A DNA stretch of 64,000 nt, taken from Saprospiraceae bacterium. Its GTDB lineage: Bacteria > Bacteroidota > Bacteroidia > Chitinophagales > Saprospiraceae. Where the stretch lies: assembly GCA_016722285.1 (NCBI GenBank), contig JADKGI010000030.1:186001-250000 (forward strand). The letters run 5' to 3'. Position numbers and translations under genes: made by a program. The notes beneath the pieces were generated by a model. That model was not told where the DNA came from and did no database searches. It saw only the letters and a list, made by a program, of their open reading frames with translations. Numbering within the stretch: position 1 is the stretch's first letter; the number at the start of each line of letters is the position of its first letter. This document shows, piece by piece, positions 1 to 8,738 of the stretch.

Positions 1-437
1 GGACTACATTTTTAGTTGGCTTTCCGGGTGAAACAGAGGCTGAATTTCTTGATTTATGTGACTTCGTAGAAGAGATGTGCTTTGACAGAGTAGGGGTATT
101 TCAGTATTCTCATGAAGAAGATACATCGGGGTACTTATTGGATGACAATGTATCTTCAGAAGATAAATCTGATCGGGCAAATCGTCTCATGGCGATACAA
201 CAGTCTATATCTATGGATCACAACCAGGCTAAAATCGGTAAAACATTACCTGTATTGTTTGATAGAAAAGAAGGCGAGTATTATATTGGAAGAACCGAAT
301 ACGACTCCCCTGATGTGGACAATGAAGTATTGGTAAAGGCTGTTGACAACTATGTGAGAGTGGGTGACTTTGCGATGGTGAAGATTACCAACGCTGAGGA
401 GTATGACTTGTATGGGACAGTAACAGATACTTTTTGA
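1..437 (+). CDS. rimO: RimO, ribosomal protein uS12 methylthiotransferase (C-terminal part)
   Basis: The frame is open from base 3 to the TGA at 435-437 and is cut by the window edge, so only about 144 C-terminal residues are visible. RimO is a radical SAM enzyme that adds a methylthio group to a conserved aspartate of ribosomal protein uS12. The visible part holds the end of the radical SAM barrel (TTFLVGFPGETEAEF, then FDRVGVFQYSHEEDT, both typical of RimO/MiaB). A C-terminal TRAM-like segment follows (IGRTEYDSPDVDNEVLV). The FQYSHEEDT stretch and this order favour RimO over MiaB. The Fe-S cysteine motifs lie outside the window. The gene converges on a susD-like gene, with a shared hairpin terminator between them. 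Family assignment is confident; the exact length is unknown. Confidence 0.9.
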   Translation, partial: TTFLVGFPGETEAEFLDLCDFVEEMCFDRVGVFQYSHEEDTSGYLLDDNVSSEDKSDRANRLMAIQQSISMDHNQAKIGKTLPVLFDRKEGEYYIGRTEYDSPDVDNEVLVKAVDNYVRVGDFAMVKITNAEEYDLYGTVTDTF

Positions 438-473
438 TGTTGCGTTTACTGATAATTGCAATTTTTCTATAAC

Positions 474-515
474 CCCAAAAAAAGGGAGTCCAAAATAATT
501 TTGAACTCCCTGATT
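474..515. terminator. Bidirectional intrinsic terminator between rimO and susD
   Basis: An inverted repeat at 484-510 (GGGAGT...ACTCCC with an AT-rich inner stem) has an A-run on its left and a T-rich stretch on its right. It can therefore terminate rimO from the left and the susC/susD operon from the right. The two genes converge here, as expected. Confidence 0.7.
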
Positions 516-537
516 ATTTTAAAATAGTATTTTAATA

Positions 538-2175
538 CTATTTTGGATTTTTAATAGGTGCGCTTCCGGTAGCTGCCGGGTTGTAAGCAAGTTCATTATC
601 CGGAACATCCCAATAATCAAGATATCCGTATTCAATCGTTCCGTTGGTACTCAGTACTGACTTATTGCTTAAAAGATAAGCACCTTTCCTACCTCCACCA
701 TTAGCAATAAGATCAATCACTCCCCATCTTCTTGCATCATAAAATGAAAGACCTCTGAATGCAACATCTATTCTTCGCTCTCTTCGCAATTCTTCTTTTG
801 CCTGAGCAAGTGTCAATCCTTTTCCGGCAGTAGCTGCCAAACCAGCACCCAATGAGGTTCTCAAATCATCAATGATTTTTAGGCCTTCTTCAATTTTACT
901 GGTGTTGATCAGGGCTTCTGCTTTCATCAACTGATTCTCTTCATAGTTTACTGCCATATAAAATTCATAATCACCCGGGGTAGATTTAGCAAAAACCTGA
1001 ACTCCAGCCAAACCTTTACCATTTGCTATGAGGGCGTGCCTTGTGAAATGGGCATTTCCTCTGTCAGCCTGACCTGTATATGGCGCTCCTGTACTAGTGA
1101 TATTATTATCTAATCGTTTATCGCCGGCTTTAAATTCCTGTACCCATCTTTCACTCAATTTGTACGTTGCACCACCAGCAGCGTTAGAATAGGTTCTACC
1201 CATAACTAACTGACCGGTTGAAAATATCAATGAATTCACATCGGATCTGACCGTAAAAACATTATCAGTACTTGTGATCCCGGCATTGGCAAGCGTAAGT
1301 ACATTACCCCAGTCAGCAGCGGTCATGGTAGCCGTGGTTTTATTAACCATTAGATTTCGGGCTTTCATGGAGCTTATGCTTCTTTTCAGCTCATCCGGAC
1401 TCATCGCTTTTCCTTTATCTAATTGATAAAATGAAGGAATTATTTTTTCCCATGTTGCTGTAAACCCGCTTGCTTTAGCTGCAGACGCTGCTGTCACAGC
1501 CTTATCAAAGTTCGCATTTGCCTCTTCTATCAGCTTTTCTTTTGAAACGTAATTAGCATTAGTTTCGAATGATTTATCAAGAATCAATCCGGCATAATAT
1601 ATTGATCCAAGTCTGCTATATGCATACCCTTTCCACCAATAAGCCCATGCCTGTAAAGCAGCTTTTTTAGTTGCCGCATCTCCTGACAATGTGACAGTTG
1701 CCGATTTCTCAAGTATGAGATTGCACGAACCAATCAAATTATACATATACGCCCACTCATAGTAAAGGAAATTATTTCCACCAGCCTGATTCGTGTTTGC
1801 TTGTCTTATTAACGCATACTGTGTATTTGGTGAATTCGGATTATTTACAGTGGTGCCGTCATCAAAAGTTACTTTATTAGGACATCCCATTTGGTTGATA
1901 AATGCATTTGCTGCATCGGCACCTATGACATCTCCCATTAACTCGTGGAATCCCATAGCCCCACTTGTGAAAGGACCATATACACCATCTGTATATTTGA
2001 CGTTTTTAAATCCGGTAATATATACCCCACCAGTAGCAAAACTTATGATACCTTCCTCAGAATTAAGACTACTCGGAGTCGGAGTATTAGGGTTTTCAAT
2101 TGCTAAATCATCCGAGCAGCTCATACACATGGCTGCCATTATGAATGAAATAGAAAATATTTTTTTGAATATCAT
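538..2175 (-). CDS. SusD/RagB family nutrient-binding outer-membrane lipoprotein
   Basis: This 545-residue protein has a lipoprotein signal peptide ending in MCMSC, with Cys20 as the lipidated residue. SusD-family proteins sit on the cell surface as a lid over their SusC partner and bind glycans or peptides before import. Visible family features are the helical TPR-rich body (around 150-250: WAYMYNLIGSCNLILEKS, then AWAYWWKGYAYSRLGSIYY). Near the C-terminus comes the typical AKEELRRERRIDVAFRG...FYDARRWG signature (about 460-490), which closes many RagB/SusD proteins. It starts 20 bp after the susC-like gene, so the two form an operon, and a terminator follows. The substrate cannot be read from sequence, and no glycoside hydrolase or peptidase lies nearby to suggest one. 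Confidence 0.92.
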   Translation of the reverse strand: MIFKKIFSISFIMAAMCMSCSDDLAIENPNTPTPSSLNSEEGIISFATGGVYITGFKNVKYTDGVYGPFTSGAMGFHELMGDVIGADAANAFINQMGCPNKVTFDDGTTVNNPNSPNTQYALIRQANTNQAGGNNFLYYEWAYMYNLIGSCNLILEKSATVTLSGDAATKKAALQAWAYWWKGYAYSRLGSIYYAGLILDKSFETNANYVSKEKLIEEANANFDKAVTAASAAKASGFTATWEKIIPSFYQLDKGKAMSPDELKRSISSMKARNLMVNKTTATMTAADWGNVLTLANAGITSTDNVFTVRSDVNSLIFSTGQLVMGRTYSNAAGGATYKLSERWVQEFKAGDKRLDNNITSTGAPYTGQADRGNAHFTRHALIANGKGLAGVQVFAKSTPGDYEFYMAVNYEENQLMKAEALINTSKIEEGLKIIDDLRTSLGAGLAATAGKGLTLAQAKEELRRERRIDVAFRGLSFYDARRWGVIDLIANGGGRKGAYLLSNKSVLSTNGTIEYGYLDYWDVPDNELAYNPAATGSAPIKNPK

Positions 2176-2195
2176 ATTAAATTATATTTAATTTA

Positions 2196-5100
2196 TTAAT
2201 AACTAATTTTAATGCCTATCTGATAACTCTTTACATTCGGTATCGTATTGTGATCTACAGCCCTGTCCCAAGATGAATTTGTTGTACCTGAGCTAACCTC
2301 CGGATCCATACCTGTATATTTGGTAAATGTGACCAGATTTCTTCCTGAGAATGTAAGTTGCAGGCTGTTTATGGTTTTTATGTCAAATATTTTTGCCAAT
2401 TCAAAACCAATAGATATATTTCTAAGTCTGACAAAACTCGCGTCTTCCATGAAATAACTCTTTGTTCCGTTCGCTTGTCTGACCGCATATGAACCTCTGT
2501 AAAAAGCTGAATACGCCCCAGTTTTTCCATCTATGGTAATCGGATTATCGTAGTCCTTATGGATGCCATCCCTGTACATCCATTGTTTGGTTTGGTTATA
2601 GATATTACTTCCATTTACCCAATCCCACTGAAATCCAAATAGAACGATTCTTTTATAAGAAATCTGATTAATAAAAGATGTGTTAAAACTAGGGTAAGGG
2701 TCACGAAGATAATAGTTTCCAGGTGTGGCATAAGGCTGTTTACGCGCATTATCAACAACATAGCCATTACTGGCCACTTCGTAATTTTTCTGTAAGTCAG
2801 CGGCTATAAATGGCAATCCAGTTTTAGGGCCCAAAGCATTCACATCATTTAAAAATAAATAGCCATAGATTTGACCTATTTGCTCACCTGCTCTGATGAT
2901 GTATCCTGAACTACCTGCAGCCGAAGTCTTTATTAATTCTGCCCCTCCCAATACTTTATCTACCTTAGATACCTGCTTGTTGAAGTTGGTCGTAAAATCC
3001 CACTCCCAGTCTTTGCTGGCTAAAACGATCAGTCCTAAGCTTGCTTGAATACCATTTGATTTCAATGTCATTGAATTGGTCAATTGTTTTCCAATACCTA
3101 AACTTGGCGCTACATCTACCTCATCTATTATATTTTCTGAAGTACGTTGCCAAACAGTAAAACCAAGGTTTAAATTATTAAACCATTCTTTCGAACCCAA
3201 CTTAAGTGTTAAATCCGTACCAAACTCAAGTTCTTTGGATACCTCAATCTGTAAATCAGCATTTTTATTCGTAACAGGTGTAGAAAAGGCACTTTGGGAC
3301 CCTAATGCAGCAGTGGTAAGAATAGGGAACCGATCATAAGCACCAGGCTGGATTCCAGCTTCACCATATGCAGCTCTCAACTTCCATTCATCGACTACAT
3401 TGTTTAATTTGCTTCCTTTAAGAAATCCCAGGTTGGTAAGCCGAACGTAGGCATCACCTCTAGGGAAAGTAAATGGTTTAGATCCCTGTCCAAAAGCAGA
3501 GGAATAATCACTTCTGAATCCTGCACTCACTCCGGCAATATCTGCATAATCAAATCTTTGGTTTATCAGATACCCATAAGTGGCAAATTTTTCTGTATAG
3601 TCACTGGCTATCTGGAAGTTTGCCATATTTTGAGCGGTGTACGGTGTAAAACCTGGGGCGTCAGTTCCGTAGGAACGGAATTGGGAATAATCAGTTTTTC
3701 TGTAATCCCATCCGACCTGTGTAGAAGTAGTCAAAGGAATATTTAATCCAAAGTCGTCTTCCAGGTTGAACCGGATAAATGCATTGGCATTTAAGTTTTG
3801 ATTTGTACTTATGTAATCACTGTTATTTATTTCACCGGATTCGGACCCTGTTGTAGGGGCACCATAAGAAGTACGCGGCGAATAATATTCTGCCCAATAC
3901 TGCCAATATTCTGAACCTATACTTTTGGATTGTTCCGCTATTTCATACCTAACATTTTGGGCACTTCTGTTCAAACCATATTTAGCATCCAGTTCTACAA
4001 ATTTTGCAAACTTATAATTCAGGTTGAAACTTTGGACAATATCCAGCGTTTTATCCTTTACCTTAGCATTTTCGATGATGAAGTTAAAATTGTAATGATT
4101 TACACCGACAGCATCACCATAATAAGGAGATGCCAACCCTGCGTCATCTTTGGCTTCAAAATTGGCAAATGGTCTGGAGTTATTAATGGCAAATAACATG
4201 TTTCTTCCATCAGGATCCAATAAAGTACTGGTTGTATTGACCAACTGGGTGGTTGATCTGAAAGTCAGTCCTTTCAATATTTCATACCCTATATTTGCAC
4301 TAACATTGGTCCTTCTGAAATCACCATTATTTTTAAAAACAGTTTCCTGTTTGTTGTCAGACAATACAAAACTAAAGTTGAATTTGTCTGAAGATCCATT
4401 GACACTCAATGAATTATTTAAAACAGTGGCTTTTTGGAAGAACATTTTATAATGATCATACCACTGTAAATTCTTACCATAATCCTGATTATAAATACCG
4501 GTAGGAGAAATTAAATTAAATACAGGATTAGTCAAATAAGACCCTGTCTCCCCATCGAAAACCAATGGTACTCCAGAGCCATCGACCACTTCCCCGGCAG
4601 CATTTACTACATATGGATGTTTTTTAGCCTTGTTTACATTACCTACATTCAGAAGTTCATTTACGGCTACATTTGATGAGAAATCAATATTAAGTCTTCC
4701 CTTTGTCCCCTTCTTTGAAAATAGTTGTATAACTCCGTTTGCTCCCTGTGCTCCATAAAGTGAAGCGGCAGCAGGACCGGATACTACTTCAACTCTTTCC
4801 ACATTGTTTAGATCCAAAGATTCCAAACCGGTAGATGCAATCTGAACCCCATCAAGTATAATCATAGGCAAGGTACCTCCTCTTATAGAGTTCACGCCCC
4901 TTAGGATTATATTTATCGGTCTTCCGGGGGTACCATTCACACTCGAAATCTGTGCTCCCGCAATCTTTCCAATGAGAGCAGATCCAATATCCGCTGTTGG
5001 AGCTACCGGAAGTTTTGAAGCACTAAGTGCTTGTACATCAAATGCAAGTGATTTCCTGCCGGTCGCTACACCTGTACCGGTTACAACGATCTCTTCCAGT

Positions 5101-5396
5101 AATTTACCTTCTGACATTGTTACATTTAGTACATCAGATGCACCAATGGCAATCTCCTGCTTCTCGTAACCTGTATAGCTAAACACAAGTACGGTTGAAC
5201 CCGCAGGAACATTTAAGGAATACATTCCGTCAATGTCTGAAATTGTACCTACGCCAGGTACATTTTTTACGGTAATATTGGCTCCGATTATGGATTCTCC
5301 GGCATTGTCAGTGACTTTACCCGAAACCACTTTCTGTCCAAAAGTCATGCCTACACATCCGAAGAGTATAAACATCAAAAATAAGACTTGTTTCAT
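2196..5396 (-). CDS. SusC/RagA family TonB-linked outer-membrane transporter
   Basis: The start is placed at the ATG at 5394-5396, which begins a clean signal peptide (MKQVLFLMFILFGCVGMTFGQ). The open frame extends 22 codons further upstream, but it would then overlap the promoter. The protein is about 1066 residues. It has an N-terminal carboxypeptidase-regulatory-like domain (about 22-100, GKVTDNAGESIIGANI), a TonB-box-like segment (LEEIVVTGTG), a plug domain (about 125-230, with SGPAAASLYGAQGANGVI) and a long beta-barrel ending in an aromatic residue (GIKISY). It imports oligomeric nutrients into the periplasm using TonB-ExbBD energy, together with the SusD partner 20 bp downstream. Transcription probably starts from a TATATTTG box at 5460-5467, with an upstream element shared with the second SusC locus. 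Confidence 0.93.
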   Translation of the reverse strand: MKQVLFLMFILFGCVGMTFGQKVVSGKVTDNAGESIIGANITVKNVPGVGTISDIDGMYSLNVPAGSTVLVFSYTGYEKQEIAIGASDVLNVTMSEGKLLEEIVVTGTGVATGRKSLAFDVQALSASKLPVAPTADIGSALIGKIAGAQISSVNGTPGRPINIILRGVNSIRGGTLPMIILDGVQIASTGLESLDLNNVERVEVVSGPAAASLYGAQGANGVIQLFSKKGTKGRLNIDFSSNVAVNELLNVGNVNKAKKHPYVVNAAGEVVDGSGVPLVFDGETGSYLTNPVFNLISPTGIYNQDYGKNLQWYDHYKMFFQKATVLNNSLSVNGSSDKFNFSFVLSDNKQETVFKNNGDFRRTNVSANIGYEILKGLTFRSTTQLVNTTSTLLDPDGRNMLFAINNSRPFANFEAKDDAGLASPYYGDAVGVNHYNFNFIIENAKVKDKTLDIVQSFNLNYKFAKFVELDAKYGLNRSAQNVRYEIAEQSKSIGSEYWQYWAEYYSPRTSYGAPTTGSESGEINNSDYISTNQNLNANAFIRFNLEDDFGLNIPLTTSTQVGWDYRKTDYSQFRSYGTDAPGFTPYTAQNMANFQIASDYTEKFATYGYLINQRFDYADIAGVSAGFRSDYSSAFGQGSKPFTFPRGDAYVRLTNLGFLKGSKLNNVVDEWKLRAAYGEAGIQPGAYDRFPILTTAALGSQSAFSTPVTNKNADLQIEVSKELEFGTDLTLKLGSKEWFNNLNLGFTVWQRTSENIIDEVDVAPSLGIGKQLTNSMTLKSNGIQASLGLIVLASKDWEWDFTTNFNKQVSKVDKVLGGAELIKTSAAGSSGYIIRAGEQIGQIYGYLFLNDVNALGPKTGLPFIAADLQKNYEVASNGYVVDNARKQPYATPGNYYLRDPYPSFNTSFINQISYKRIVLFGFQWDWVNGSNIYNQTKQWMYRDGIHKDYDNPITIDGKTGAYSAFYRGSYAVRQANGTKSYFMEDASFVRLRNISIGFELAKIFDIKTINSLQLTFSGRNLVTFTKYTGMDPEVSSGTTNSSWDRAVDHNTIPNVKSYQIGIKISY

Positions 5397-5459
5397 ACTT
5401 AAAATTGTTTTGTTAGTAAATAAATAATACGAAAAATAAAAGCAAAAGCTATTTCGCGA

Positions 5460-5537
5460 CAAATATACAGTTGTATAATTTCTAAATAACTTTTTTTTAC
5501 AATTTATTTAACGTTTGTTTAACAGAAATCGCTGCTT
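5460..5537 (-). promoter_or_regulatory. Promoter and upstream element of the first susC/susD operon
   Basis: On the minus strand a -7 box TATATTTG (5460-5467) matches the Bacteroidota consensus TAnnTTTG and lies about 64 bp before the susC start. Exactly 36 bp further upstream begins a 34-bp element (5504-5537) that aligns without gaps, 27 of 34 identical, to 12041-12074 upstream of the other SusC locus. The element contains two GTTAA repeats 11 bp apart and ends in AAGCAGCG. No clear -33 TTTG is present, which suggests an activator or an alternative sigma factor. That role is inference. Confidence 0.6.
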
Positions 5538-5652
5538 CAAGATTGGTATATTATCATATTTAATTATTCAATATTTATAAATATTTGATTATATATCGTT
5601 TTAGTTGGGCCTACCTTGGAAAATTATTTTACTCTGGGTAAAGTTTTTATTC

Positions 5653-5996
5653 TTAATACTGATATTCTTTCTTTTCCAGTTCATACGGAATATCCCGTTC
5701 GATAACGGCGGATAATGACATGTCAATTGGCGCTCCTTCTTTAATGTTTAGCTGTACTTTTTAATATATGGAAGTAATATATGCACCTCCCATCTCAGTA
5801 ATGCAAGCACTTTACCGCTACTTACCAATCGATTGTATGCCTGATGCGCAATCCTTCTGACAAAATTCGAACACTAAGTCTTTGATGGGGACTCCATTCG
5901 GCACATATGCCTTCTGAATTTAGTACATTTAACCTGAAATGGAAGTGACTTCGTCTTATGCAGTAGATTCGTCCGTTTCTAATTCTACTTTGTAAA
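5653..5996 (-). pseudogene. Decayed reading frame, unknown family
   Basis: One minus-strand frame ends at the TAA at 5653-5655 and reads as protein-like sequence for about 110 codons, broken by several in-frame TAA/TAG codons. Readable segments include KAYVPNGVPIKDLVFEF and, near the end, EGAPIDMSLSAVIERDIPYE. Coding-like composition in a single frame despite about six stops points to mutational decay, not to one sequencing slip. I do not recognise the family. It sits between the two SusC/SusD operons, in a 1-kb non-coding stretch that also holds the palindrome cluster. The upstream limit is approximate. Confidence 0.4.
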
Positions 5997-6086
5997 ATTA
6001 CAATTTTGCAAGAAAAACATGGTTTCTTATGAATTCTCTTAAATAAACATATTTCCTGACGGATTACTGTAAATTCAAATCAATTG

Positions 6087-6206
6087 CCACAGACTTTAGT
6101 CTGTGGGCCTAATAATGAAAATATGCGTTGACTTTAGTCAATATACGGAAGTTTTAGGCTAAAGCCATTATAATGTTTACTTTGTTCCTCTGGCTGAAGC
6201 CAGTGG
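6087..6206. repeat. Cluster of four small palindromes (REP-like)
   Basis: Four imperfect palindromes built around a CTTTAG/CTRAAG core fall within 120 bp. At 6087-6106 there are 9-bp arms CCACAGACT/AGTCTGTGG around TT. At 6128-6141 there is TTGACT/AGTCAA around TT. At 6157-6166 there is GGCT/AGCC around AA. At 6187-6206 the arms CCTCTGGCT/AGCCAGTGG carry one mismatch around GA. Similar elements in many bacteria are dispersed REP sequences moved by IS200-like (RAYT) transposases. No transposase gene is present here. An 11-bp palindrome, CCTGAGTCAGG, lies nearby at about 6322-6332. Confidence 0.6.
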
Positions 6207-6436
6207 TAATTGAAAAACCGATTGCCTTTTACTAAATTTGACAAAGTAGAACTAAGTAATCCATTTATTCAGTTTCTGTCCCCAAGGCCAAGGCACTATT
6301 GTAAATATCTTTCAGACCTGCCTGAGTCAGGCCGGTTTGTAGTCGTCCGCGATACCCTTGCTCCTGACAAGTGGGTCTTACTATCAAGCCCATAGATGGC
6401 TTACACATCCAAAGTATTACATATGCCGCTAACACC

Positions 6437-6474
6437 AAAAAAAAAAAAGGCAATCAGAAAATTTCCTGATTGCC
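6437..6474 (-). terminator. Intrinsic terminator of the second susC/susD operon
   Basis: On the minus strand the hairpin GGCAATCAG...CTGATTGCC (arms 6449-6457 and 6466-6474) is followed by a run of about 12 T. It lies about 50 bp after the stop codon of the DUF5012-like lipoprotein gene, the last gene of that operon. Confidence 0.85.
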
Positions 6475-6525
6475 TATAAATAATATGTTCAATTTCTAAA
6501 CAAACAAACTTTGCCGGTACTTTAG

Positions 6526-7248
6526 TTAAATTTGGGTCAAGGTGGCTACAAATGTATATCCAAATTCCCAGTCAGTAGTAACTACAATTTGCTTTTTCGC
6601 TGCATCTACCTTAAAGTCGGTCATAATTAACTCCCCTCCAAATCCTCCAACTTCAATATGAGGCCCGAAGGTAAAACTGTTTGTAGCAATATTATTTGCA
6701 GTAATCTTGTACCCGGGAGCAGCGTATCCAAATCCTAAGGCTCTTCCAAATTCATACCAACCACCTATTGCATCAGATATCTGATAAGTGTTTCCAGAAA
6801 TTTTCTTGATGTAAATGGTTTTGACATTTGTATATTGTGGTGCACTTACACCATTTCTAAAAATAGTAGAGCTGTACGAACCCTCAATGTTAGTCACTAA
6901 GTCTCCATTGCATGGTGGTATAGTAACAGTTCTAAATGCAGCCCCAGGTATTCCATCTACATTTATGGCAACATAACTGATATCGTAAACATCAGCTGTA
7001 TTGATTGTACTACTTCCAAAATATCTGGGAGATATGGTTGTATTGACTTTAGCTGGTTGTCCATTTTCAGTCGCATCTACTCCGAGGTCAGCATATGTTG
7101 TGGACCCGCAAGGTAATACAACTTTAGAGCTACCTTTCAATGCAATCTTAGGTAAAAACGTCTCCACTGACGGAGTAATGCCCGGGTCATTTTCGCAACT
7201 CATAATAAATAGTGCTGCGAAATATATAACAAATTTTAAATTTTTCAT
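6526..7248 (-). CDS. DUF5011/DUF5012-like surface lipoprotein
   Basis: This 240-residue protein starts with a lipoprotein signal (FAALFIMSC, Cys18). The middle (about 35-110) resembles the Ig-like DUF5011/DUF5012 module found in small lipoproteins encoded next to SusD: conserved TYADLGVDA, then YDISYVAINVDGIPG, then RTVTI. The C-terminal half (about 115-240) is predicted beta-rich and unrecognised. It follows susD by 22 bp and ends in a strong terminator, so it is the third gene of a SusC-SusD-lipoprotein operon. In other such loci a third lipoprotein often binds substrate at the surface; that role here is inferred from position. Family placement is moderate, since only the Ig-like part supports it. 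Confidence 0.75.
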   Translation of the reverse strand: MKNLKFVIYFAALFIMSCENDPGITPSVETFLPKIALKGSSKVVLPCGSTTYADLGVDATENGQPAKVNTTISPRYFGSSTINTADVYDISYVAINVDGIPGAAFRTVTIPPCNGDLVTNIEGSYSSTIFRNGVSAPQYTNVKTIYIKKISGNTYQISDAIGGWYEFGRALGFGYAAPGYKITANNIATNSFTFGPHIEVGGFGGELIMTDFKVDAAKKQIVVTTDWEFGYTFVATLTQI

Positions 7249-7270
7249 TTTACAAATTTTTTAATTTTAA

Positions 7271-8713
7271 TTAATTATCCCAAAATACTTTGTCAGTTAA
7301 TGTCCTTTGTGGCGGAGCTGAACTATTCAGGGACATTTCAGTTTGTGGATATAACCATACCGAAGGATGCACACCAGCGCCTAAAACAGAAATAGCCGGT
7401 TTTTTCATTAACCCTGAAGTTGGATCGTAGAAAAATGGATTATCGGGTGTATTAAATCTCCTGGTCTCAATCCAGGATTCGTCTTCCTGCGTACCATTCA
7501 TAGATACCCATTTTTGAGTACCTATGGCCTTCAACTTATCTTTTAATGATGATAAAGTACTAAATTTTAATGAAGTCGCAAAAGCATCACCGCCAGCAAC
7601 GCCCAAATAGGTAAAATTTGAAGCTATAGCACTATTGAATGCAGTTGTAGCATTGTCAGCAGTACCATACCTGGCAGCTGCTTCTGCTCTTAAGAACCAT
7701 ACTTCCCATGGACTCATTAATATAACATCATTAGCTTTACCATAGGCTATACTCCCAGCCACACTATAATTTGCTTTGCTATTGGTAAACGGTTCATTAT
7801 CTATTGATCCCTGAGTTATCCCTACATAGGATTTAGATGCTGTTGATACATTATAAAATGCTGGTAATCTTGGATCATTGGTTTCCTGAAGGTGTAAAAG
7901 AGAAGAGTTACTGGCTATATAAAATAATCCCAAACTTCTCTCAAAAGCTGCGTACATTGGATTTTCATTTCCTGAAGTTCCGGCAAATGGAATCTTAGCC
8001 ATATCAGATGCTGAAGAAATAAAATTACCTCCAGCTACTAAAGCTTTTACTTCAGCTGCTACATCTTTTACATTTGCTTGTCTAAGCAAAATCTTTAATT
8101 TTAAAGAATTTGCAAACTTAGTCCAGTTGGCTACTGATCCACCATAAATAAAATCTTCTGGTCCTACAGTACCATTTGATCCCAACAGTGCAATGCCCTT
8201 GTCAATCAAGGGAATCAATGCGTTATATACATCCTGTCCATTGTCGTATTTTGGTGCAAAATTACCTTCGGTAGCACCTGACAAAGCTTCAGTAAACGGA
8301 ATATTTCCAAAATGATCTACCAGTAACTGGAAAGAATATGCTTTAATAATTTTTGCAATACCTGCGTGAACTTTCGAGTCTGATTTCTCTACAAAATCAA
8401 GATCTGCCAAGGAGCCGGAATACATCCTGGCCCAACCATTGTCGTAATCTGTGCCGTCAGATACATATCTTTCAATGTTTCCAATGGCCACACCCGGACC
8501 CCATGTCCAGTATTGAGCCCAAAGCGCTGATCGCACGTTATACTGTCCATCGATAACATACCCCAAAAATCCCTGAGCACTTGATAATACTTCTGCCGGA
8601 TTTGCGGAAGGAGATTTATTCGGATCTATATTTAAATCTGCAAGATCATCTGTGCAGGATGCAAACATTCCGAATGTAAATAATATTATAAGAAATTTCT
8701 TAATATTTATCAT
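7271..8713 (-). CDS. SusD/RagB family lipoprotein (SusD-like type 2)
   Basis: The chosen ATG (8711-8713) gives a 480-residue protein whose lipobox Cys falls at position 20 (FGMFASC), the same spacing as in the other SusD here. An ATG three codons earlier (8722) and a longer start overlapping susC are also possible. The protein has the typical SusD-like_2 opening, DDLADLNIDPNKSPSANPAEVL, split here as DDLADLNIDPNKS and SANPAEVL. Helical segments follow (IAKIIKAYSFQLLVDHFGNI), then the late ETRRFNTPDNPFFYD region. It is a surface substrate-binding partner of the frameshifted SusC upstream, 25 bp away. The two SusD proteins in the window belong to different SusD subfamilies, so the two loci probably take different substrates. 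Confidence 0.9.
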   Translation of the reverse strand: MINIKKFLIILFTFGMFASCTDDLADLNIDPNKSPSANPAEVLSSAQGFLGYVIDGQYNVRSALWAQYWTWGPGVAIGNIERYVSDGTDYDNGWARMYSGSLADLDFVEKSDSKVHAGIAKIIKAYSFQLLVDHFGNIPFTEALSGATEGNFAPKYDNGQDVYNALIPLIDKGIALLGSNGTVGPEDFIYGGSVANWTKFANSLKLKILLRQANVKDVAAEVKALVAGGNFISSASDMAKIPFAGTSGNENPMYAAFERSLGLFYIASNSSLLHLQETNDPRLPAFYNVSTASKSYVGITQGSIDNEPFTNSKANYSVAGSIAYGKANDVILMSPWEVWFLRAEAAARYGTADNATTAFNSAIASNFTYLGVAGGDAFATSLKFSTLSSLKDKLKAIGTQKWVSMNGTQEDESWIETRRFNTPDNPFFYDPTSGLMKKPAISVLGAGVHPSVWLYPQTEMSLNSSAPPQRTLTDKVFWDN

Positions 8714-8738
8714 TTTTAACATTTTTATTATTTTTAAT

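Noticed and set aside
6210..6453. Small overlapping frames on both strands after the palindrome cluster
   Set aside because: Neither has a start context, family match or conserved neighbour; the region holds the CCTGAGTCAGG palindrome and a terminator.
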